Shown: positions 57,901 through 64,000 of the stretch, piece after piece
Layout of the letters: the number at the start of each line of letters is the position of its first letter
Position numbering within the stretch: the first letter of the stretch is position 1
Assembly: GCF_024713975.1 (NCBI RefSeq)
Contig: NC_091094.1
Coordinates: 16,525,001 to 16,589,000 of the forward strand
Reading direction: 5' to 3'
Origin: Paralichthys olivaceus
Taxonomy: Eukaryota; Chordata; Actinopteri; Pleuronectiformes; Paralichthyidae
Length of the DNA stretch: 64,000 nucleotides
The notes under the pieces: generated by a model
What the model saw: the letters and a program-made list of their open reading frames with translations, nothing else
Told to the model about the DNA's origin: nothing
Database searches by the model: none
Program-made: the position numbers and the translations under genes

Positions 57901-60900
57901 TCGGGCACTCCCCCTTCATACCTTCGGCCTTCAGTCCTGCTTTCTCTAGCTGCTCTTTAACCACGTCCTTTATGTGCTGCCACTGGGGGTCTCCTTCGCC
58001 CATCTCCTGAACTTTGACCTCCCCATCAGGGCTGCTACCCGTCTTATACTTAGTAATTTTGATCTTAACATGGTCATCAGCCGCTTGGTCTGGGGGTGTG
58101 ACGAGACAAAAGAGGGACAAACAACACAGTTCACCTCAAAACCCATTAAGCAGGGCCACAGGATGGAGGAGGTAAAAGCCAAGACTGTGGAAACCATGAG
58201 CATTACATTCGTAGTTGTGAGTGATTTCACTTAATTATGTTCTGATTAAATTACTGAAAATCCCCCACAGATACAACAGAGGCAGCAGCGGAAAGGCCAC
58301 TAACTAACCACAGAAAATTTTTTTGCTTTTGCATCAAACTACGCCCATGTGTGAGGATGCCTCGACAAACATCTATTGTACTAATTGTACTGGATCAAAT
58401 ATGAAGTTGATGGAGTTGGACAAACAAACCACAGAGAGACAGACATCCTGGTTACCTGGCTGCTTTGGAGCCAGGCTAGGGCTGCCCCTGGTCGGATCAC
58501 TGGTACTTTGAACTCCTGTTATTTGTTGCTCCTGGTCCTGGTCTTTCTCCTCCAAATGGTCAAGTAGCTTGTCTAATGTCGTTTCTAGTGTTTGTGTTGC
58601 TTGTGTACGATCAAACTCTCCTTTCAGACCCTCAGTCTCCAATTCCTGCTGGGCCTACAAGACAGAGAAAAGCAAAGAATTACATTATGTGTAAAATAAA
58701 AAAAATATTGTGTCAAAATTGAATATTTTATGTGGTCAGGAACCTCATTTATGATGTTGTCAAATTCCTTCTGCATTTCCTCTTTTATTTCTTCAATCTT
58801 ATCGGACGGCACAGAGAGGTCAGCCATCTCATCCTCAAAATCCTGCAGCAGGCGTTTATCTTCTTCTTTCTCTTCCTGGCTGACCTTCTCCGTCACCCTG
58901 TCTAATGCTGTTTTTTCTCCTTGACTTCTGGCTTGGTTTTGATCTTTCTAAAAAAACCAAAAATCAGCATTGAACTGGAATATTCAATACTGCAACAAAA
59001 AAAAAAAGTACTCCAAGAGATGTTAAAAAAGTAACATGGGTTTCTCGTCAAGTACTTACCTTCCTGTTACTCTCTTTGAGGTGCTGGACAAACTTCATCA
59101 GGTCTGCCGGGTCAGTGATGATTTTAAAGTTGAACTTTTCTACTGAAGGAGATTCATTTCAAAGACAGTCCCACACTGAGCAACAGCACACATAAGTAAA
59201 TGCATAACTAATTCCCATAAAGAAGTCTCTCTGAACAGCAGGTCCTCACTTTCTGACACACTTTTATGGGCTGTTTCAGGGTTAAGATTTGGTCTAAGGG
59301 TTAGGGTTTGAGTAAAGGTTAGAGTTTAGCATTTAGTTTTGATAGTCAGGGTAAGCAGGGAAATGCATTATGCCAATGAGTGTCCTCACTAAGATAGATG
59401 TACAAATGCGTGTGTTAGACAAACCAAGAGCGGCAAATAGCATTACCTTCATCAACATCATCAATGATTTCATTATCGGTAAGAGAGTTATAGTCATCAT
59501 CTGCATTCTGTGGAGAAAAAGCAATACGCAGGTTAATGTTATGAACTGGGAATTGCTGACCAGCACCCTCTAGTGGTTATGTGGGTTCTGACCGAAGAGG
59601 TTCCTCAGTTCAAAAATTCCCTCAAAACAATTTTTAAAAACATACTTGCAAATGAATTTGTGCTTGGTTCTAAGATTAGTCTAAAAGGATATAGATAGAA
59701 AATAACTCTAGCATTCAGCAATGATCTACCATTTTAGTCAGCTCAAATCATAGAATGCATGAAAATGTCTTGGTTATAATAAAACTAAAACACTGAAATC
59801 AATTCAAAACACTTGAGTGTTTATATTATGTATCATAAATCAGATATTATCAATACACTGATTTTATGGACTTCAGATTATAATTAATGGACATTTTGTT
59901 GTTAGTGTTTCTGTACCTGATTCTCCTGTTGAGAGGCAGTTGTTTTTGAACTCCCTGGTTTTGTCACTCCCTCCCAGAAATCATAGTCCTCTGCTTCCTC
60001 TGACCCGACATCCTCAGATACATCAGCAGAGTCTGTTTCAAAATAAATGCAGAAGCTCATGTCACACAAGAAAGGCTTTGTGAAATCTGTACACCTGACA
60101 CGATAGAGATTAAGAACGACCCAGTGAATATATTTATTTTGCTATGAGAAATTGCAAAAAAGTAGTAATTTTCCCATTAAGTGTAAAATAATTCACCTTT
60201 TCCATCTGAGCGCTCTGAATCATCACTGGATACAGGTAATGACTCTTCAGCTGTTACTTCCACGGCCCCATCTGCCCCTTCATTACCAGCCAGCATCTCA
60301 TCAAGACTCCTCAGCTCCTCTGAGATCTGCTCTACTTTACGCTTTGTGTCCGCTAGCAACAGGACGGAAGGAGGAAGAGGGAAACAAAGAATGATAAAGG
60401 AAGAAAACCCACACATGTACTTTTTGAAGTTTTAAAATCAGACAGTGAAATAAATCACTGTATTTCAGATCATACTGTACATCAGTATTTCATACACCAC
60501 ACAGAGATGTTCTGATATAATTTTTTTCCTTCCCGATCCGATCCAGATACTTGGACATCATGTTTCCAATCCGACACCACTGTATTTTAAAAAAAACAAC
60601 AACTCATACTACGTATTTTAACAGCTGATGATTGCTATCATTTTTGTGATGTTTTGGTTCATGTAAAACCCTTTTTCCAAACCCATTTCCAATGCTGATA
60701 TCAGAACATCTCAAACCATACACAATAAAAATAAAAAATTGAATCCATGTTCACCCCCTTTATCTCCCTAGTTGATGTTACCATTGATTTACATTTTTAA
60801 CTACTTTTTTCCACATCACGTTCAGCTCAAGCATCCCGCTTCAACAGGAGATAACATCACAGTTATAAGTTGACAGTTCCCAAATGCTGTGTCATGATAA

Positions 60901-63370
60901 ATATTCATTTTGTCAACTCACAGACTTGGGCCTTGACGTAATCCATGTACTGTTGCGCACTTAGCGCTGGCTGGCACACGATACCCTGAGGCTTGGCAGT
61001 GGATGGTGGCCGCAAGAATGGATGCTGGCAGGTACGACTAGTGTGAATTGTCAGCACATAGCGGCACGACTGAGGCTCATCCACTCGGGCAATGTAGTCA
61101 CCCGAGCCTTCTTCACAAACAAACTGAAAATAATAGTATAAAAGTAAAGTTGACCAAGTCTGTCTAGGATACATCATTTGGCACAAAATGCAAACTGACT
61201 TCACTCTGACTTTTTATCTGTTTGTCATACTGAAAATTAAACAATACAAGAAAAACAACAAAAACACACAGGCAGTGTGGGATATAAATATCTTATTAAT
61301 TTAAACAACTCACTCGGACTTCAGTCTCTCTGGCATTTCCATTAAGGTCACACTTGGAGCCGTTTACATAGGTCTGACTGTGGTAGCGCTTCAGCCTGTG
61401 CTGTTTGGAGGCCTGGGGAAAAAGAACAAGTCGCCAACTTCAGTAACTTCAGAAGTCACAAACCATCGAAAAATAAGCTCGTCCCAACCAGGTTCATAAA
61501 TTATTTTGCAAAGACTATAATGTTATAATGGTTTTACTGAATTAGATCATGAATAATACACTGCCACATACAACTGAGGTTCCACTCATATTCTATAATT
61601 ATGCGATTTAATTTTTAATGTATGCCAGAAAGCTGAAGTTTAAGAATATGCAACCACAAAACTGAGGCAACTTTACCTTTGCTGTTTCATTGTTCCAATC
61701 GAATTCAGACTCATAATAACCAAGAAACAGTACATCCCCTTTGATTTCTGTGTCTGAGGAGATAAGCACAACATCTGTCAGAGACAGCTCCTGTGTCAAA
61801 GTCATACATTTAAAATACTAAGTTAGAAAACACAGTGGTACCTTCAAGGTGGTACTGTCTGATGTGCTGACCATGACAGAACTCATAGGTCCACCAGTCC
61901 TTCGTCTGCAGGAAATACAGAGAGCAAACATTTCTAATTCACTTTTACATTTACACTTTATTTAGGCTACTCGTTTAACATTGTCAAAAATAGTCTGTGA
62001 GTGTTACAGCAGAAACTAGTGCAGACTGGGTTATGTGCCTGTTATGATAAAACTAAACTTTCCATCAGGAAGTTATTCAGCAGAGTTGATCTTAAGGCAT
62101 CACGTGTCATGACCAGTTCAGTTGATGTTCGAAATAACCACACTCATTAAATATTGAAAGCATTTGCTTTTAAATATCACTGCTCTTTTTCAATGAATCT
62201 TGATGTTTTATTTCTTAAAACTCCTATTGCTATAAAATTGTGTAGAAACCACTGGATGTTGCAATTTTCTTCATTACTTTTGTTGAGTTAGTGTTGACAC
62301 TCAAACAAAAGAAATGTGTGTCTTTTAGAATTCTTTTTTAAATGTTATGAGGAAATCAGGAAGTGGGTTAAGTAACAAACAACACCCAAGCAAACTCCCC
62401 CACACTCATAATCTTTCTCTGACTGAACTGCATAATGCGGAATTTGTAGAAAAAGATGAGAAATTGAAATGATGTCCCCTGCTTTAAGCCATTTTGGAAT
62501 AAAGATTTTGGTTACTCAACTTTTACTCATATTGGATGGTTAGGGTTAAATACAATACTCATGAAGAAAGAAAGAATGTTTTTCCCAATGACTGAGTGTA
62601 ATTGCACAATAATCTTTTTTGACTACATGATATCTTCTATCTGAAGAAATCATGATCTGTGTGTAGGACAAGTTATACGTAACCATTTCCTGCTCTCAAG
62701 TCTATTCTGTGAGCAGCAGATTGAAGTTACTGAATGTCATGAGTTACAGGACTGTGACTGAGATGGCCAAACAAATGAATGTAAAAAACTTTGTCTTTTG
62801 TGTGCTGTTGCTCAGTGTTGTTTTGCATTTTAGAAAGTTTATGATATTTTTGCAAGATTCTGTTTTTTCATAAAAAGCAGATCATGTTCTTGTATTGTTG
62901 TTGCCTAATTTGGACAACTGTAAAAAACATGGCGGCCTCCGTAGAGAGGACTCGGTCCCAATGTAAATATAAAGTATTTAAATATAAGCGGCCTATTATA
63001 GGGTAAAGAAAACAACAACTCGTACGATTTCAATGAAATACACTAGTGAAAGCATCGCTAAGATTACTGTATATTCAATTTCTGCCAATAGATTCCTTTC
63101 ACCCTAATCTTACACACTGAATCTTGGAGTGTAATCAGCTTCAGCAGTGGACCTGTGGCCCTCTGAGATAAGCAGATGAGGACCAACCTTCACTAGACAC
63201 GGGGCACTGTGCATTTGACTGAGCAGGTCTGGGATGTCTGGTCCAGTGTACCCCTGTGAGTCCGGCTCGGAGGCAGGATCCTGATGGAACCTGATGGCTT
63301 GGGCTGGGAGTCGACACTCATACAGCTGCTTGTACTTACTGGACACCATCATAACCTCCTCTGTCTTGGT
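54929..63370 (-). CDS. os9: OS-9, ER lectin of glycoprotein ER-associated degradation (lacks first exon in window)
   Basis: Exons, 5' to 3': 63370-63188, 61905-61842, 61753-61677, 61412-61314, 61123-60922, 60352-60197, 60032-59917, 59507-59447, 59142-59060, 58947-58744, 58654-58456, 58089-57922, 57410-57301, 55066-54929. They join in frame to 619 residues plus stop. The mannose-6-phosphate-receptor-homology domain spans the second to fifth: TKDWWTYEFCHG (the paired Trp of the sugar pocket), GYYESEFDW, KQHRLKRYHSQTY, GSKCDLNG, GDYIARVDEP and SCRYVLTI. Acidic and coiled regions follow, then KIEVKILTRKNA, WLTEEDTKSF and a C-terminus ELENNYRFVWGE. Family role: binds demannosylated misfolded glycoproteins in the ER lumen and delivers them to the HRD1-SEL1L ligase. 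The exon encoding the signal peptide must lie right of the window, because the first exon here opens at an acceptor with VSSKYKQLYECRLP. Confidence 0.95.
55725..56702. mobile_element. hAT-like non-autonomous element in the last os9 intron
   Basis: Ends are short inverted repeats: tagaggtgtgg at the left, and cacacctcca at the right. They are flanked by caaataac (55717-55724) and taaataac (56703-56710), an 8-base target duplication with one mismatch. Subterminal DNA carries gatgcatcgcgatgc on the left and gatgcatcgaattcg on the right. No transposase ORF was seen in 978 bases. Confidence 0.65.
59236..59424 (+). repeat. Dispersed 'TCCTCACTAAGATAG' repeat in an os9 intron
   Basis: Contains caggtcctcac, gggttaagatttggtctaag, gggaaatgcattatgccaat and gtgtcctcactaagatagat. 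Same word order as 42462-42777 and, inverted, 27035-27310. Confidence 0.65.
60498..60716. mobile_element. Small MITE with inverted ends gagatgttctgatat
   Basis: gagatgttctgatat near the left end is matched by atatcagaacatctc near the right, a perfect 15-base inverted repeat about 200 bases apart. catacac flanks both sides (60491-60497, 60717-60723) as a possible target duplication. It lies in an os9 intron and has no ORF. Confidence 0.7.
62909..63125. mobile_element. MITE-like element, truncated copy 2
   Basis: Matches the right-hand part of the element at 31927-32292: taaaaaacatgg..gcctc, gtagagagg, aatgtaaatataaagtattt, and the terminal cttacacactgaatctt. The left inverted end is missing. 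It lies in an os9 intron. Confidence 0.7.
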
Positions 63371-63417
63371 CTGAAAGGAAAACACAGTCATGAAAGATGG
63401 AAAATTGTTGAGGTAAT

Positions 63418-63475
63418 TTTTGATGTATAAAAACGTAATTGTTGATGTATAAAAACGTAATTCTTGATGTATATA
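63418..63475. repeat. Short tandem repeat of a ~24-base unit
   Basis: About two and a half copies of ttgatgtataaaaacgtaat, immediately before the LINE fragment. Confidence 0.8.
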
Positions 63476-63504
63476 AACTGCATGTAGGTGAGAGTGAGGG
63501 AACC

Positions 63505-64000
63505 TAAGTTGTGTTGTGACAGCTGTCAACGCTCCCGTGTCGGTGACTTCAGCTTTGGACCCCAGCATTAAATGTTCTCCATGTACAGGCAGAGGTGGAG
63601 GGGTTGCAGCAATCTTTAAACCTGATCTATCTATCAACCCCCGACCAAAAGAGAGTTATAACTCTTTCGAAAATCTTAGAACCAGCCTCATCCACCCAAG
63701 CCTGACGTCACATAAACCAATTAATATAGTCATCATATATCGTCCACCCGCCCCTTACTCTGAATTTCTATCTGAATTCTCTGAATTTTTATCAGAACTA
63801 GTTCTTAAAACAGATCAGATCATTATAGCCAGTGATTTCAATATTCATGTAGATGTTGCCAATGACAGCCTTAGTTCAGCATTTAAATCAATAATAGACT
63901 CGATTGGTTTCACTCAACATGTGAATCAACCGACCCACTGCCTGAATCACACTCTTGATCTTGTCCTGACATATGGCATTGACATAGAAAATATAACAAT
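63505..64000 (+). mobile_element. L2/CR1-type LINE fragment (endonuclease region), truncated by window end
   Basis: A continuous reading frame runs through CTGRGGGVAAIFKPDLS, INIVIIYRPP, QIIIASDFNIHVD and NHTLDLVLTYG. These are hallmarks of the apurinic endonuclease domain of non-LTR retrotransposons: the YRPP block, the GDFN-like motif (here SDFN) and the TLDLV motif near the end. The reverse transcriptase would follow right of the window. It sits in the first os9 intron, antisense to os9. The left limit is approximate. Confidence 0.88.

Overview
This window looks like nuclear DNA of a bony fish (teleost). The genes are split by spliceosomal introns with GT-AG borders. The intergenic DNA is AT-rich, with many CA/TG, GATA and AAT microsatellites, and carries fish-type transposons: a Tc1-like element, a tRNA-derived SINE, hAT-like elements and an L2-type LINE. 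No bacterial, phage or organelle signature was seen. All gene calls rest on reading exon translations and splice phases by eye and comparing them with remembered family sequences; no search was run.

Layout. 99-8345 (+): 3' two thirds of znf385a, an RNA/DNA-binding zinc-finger gene whose first exons lie left of the window. 9.7-16.3 kb: AT-rich intergenic DNA with a decayed gpr84-like fragment at 11431-11510. 16827-18053 (+): gpr84, a single-exon G-protein-coupled receptor. 19105-28914 (-): stat2, 23 coding exons that join in frame to 793 residues. 30698-31654 (-): an intronless coiled-coil ORF resembling the C-terminal part of CFAP58. 34631-35959 (-): apof (apolipoprotein F). 39515-40949: a Tc1-like transposon interrupted by a SINE. 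42.8-45.4 kb (+): a tachykinin-3-like neuropeptide precursor. 48530-51664 (-): c1galt1, core-1 beta-1,3-galactosyltransferase. 54929-63370 (-): os9, an ER lectin for misfolded glycoproteins, whose signal-peptide exon lies beyond the right edge. 63505-64000 (+): endonuclease region of a LINE, cut by the window end.

The genes do not form an operon or pathway. What unites them is ancestry: znf385a, gpr84, stat2, apof, tac3 and os9 all have human counterparts on 12q13-q14, so this is a conserved but reshuffled vertebrate block. c1galt1 (human 7p) and the CFAP58-like ORF are the outsiders. Functional themes are innate immunity (gpr84, stat2), ER/Golgi glycoprotein handling (os9, c1galt1), lipid transport (apof) and reproductive neuropeptide signalling (tac3).

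Most unusual items: a tachykinin precursor whose core motif reads FVSLM instead of FVGLM and whose second peptide site looks degenerate; an intronless CFAP58-like ORF beside stat2; a frameshifted gpr84 relic upstream of the intact gene; and a GC-AG intron in c1galt1.
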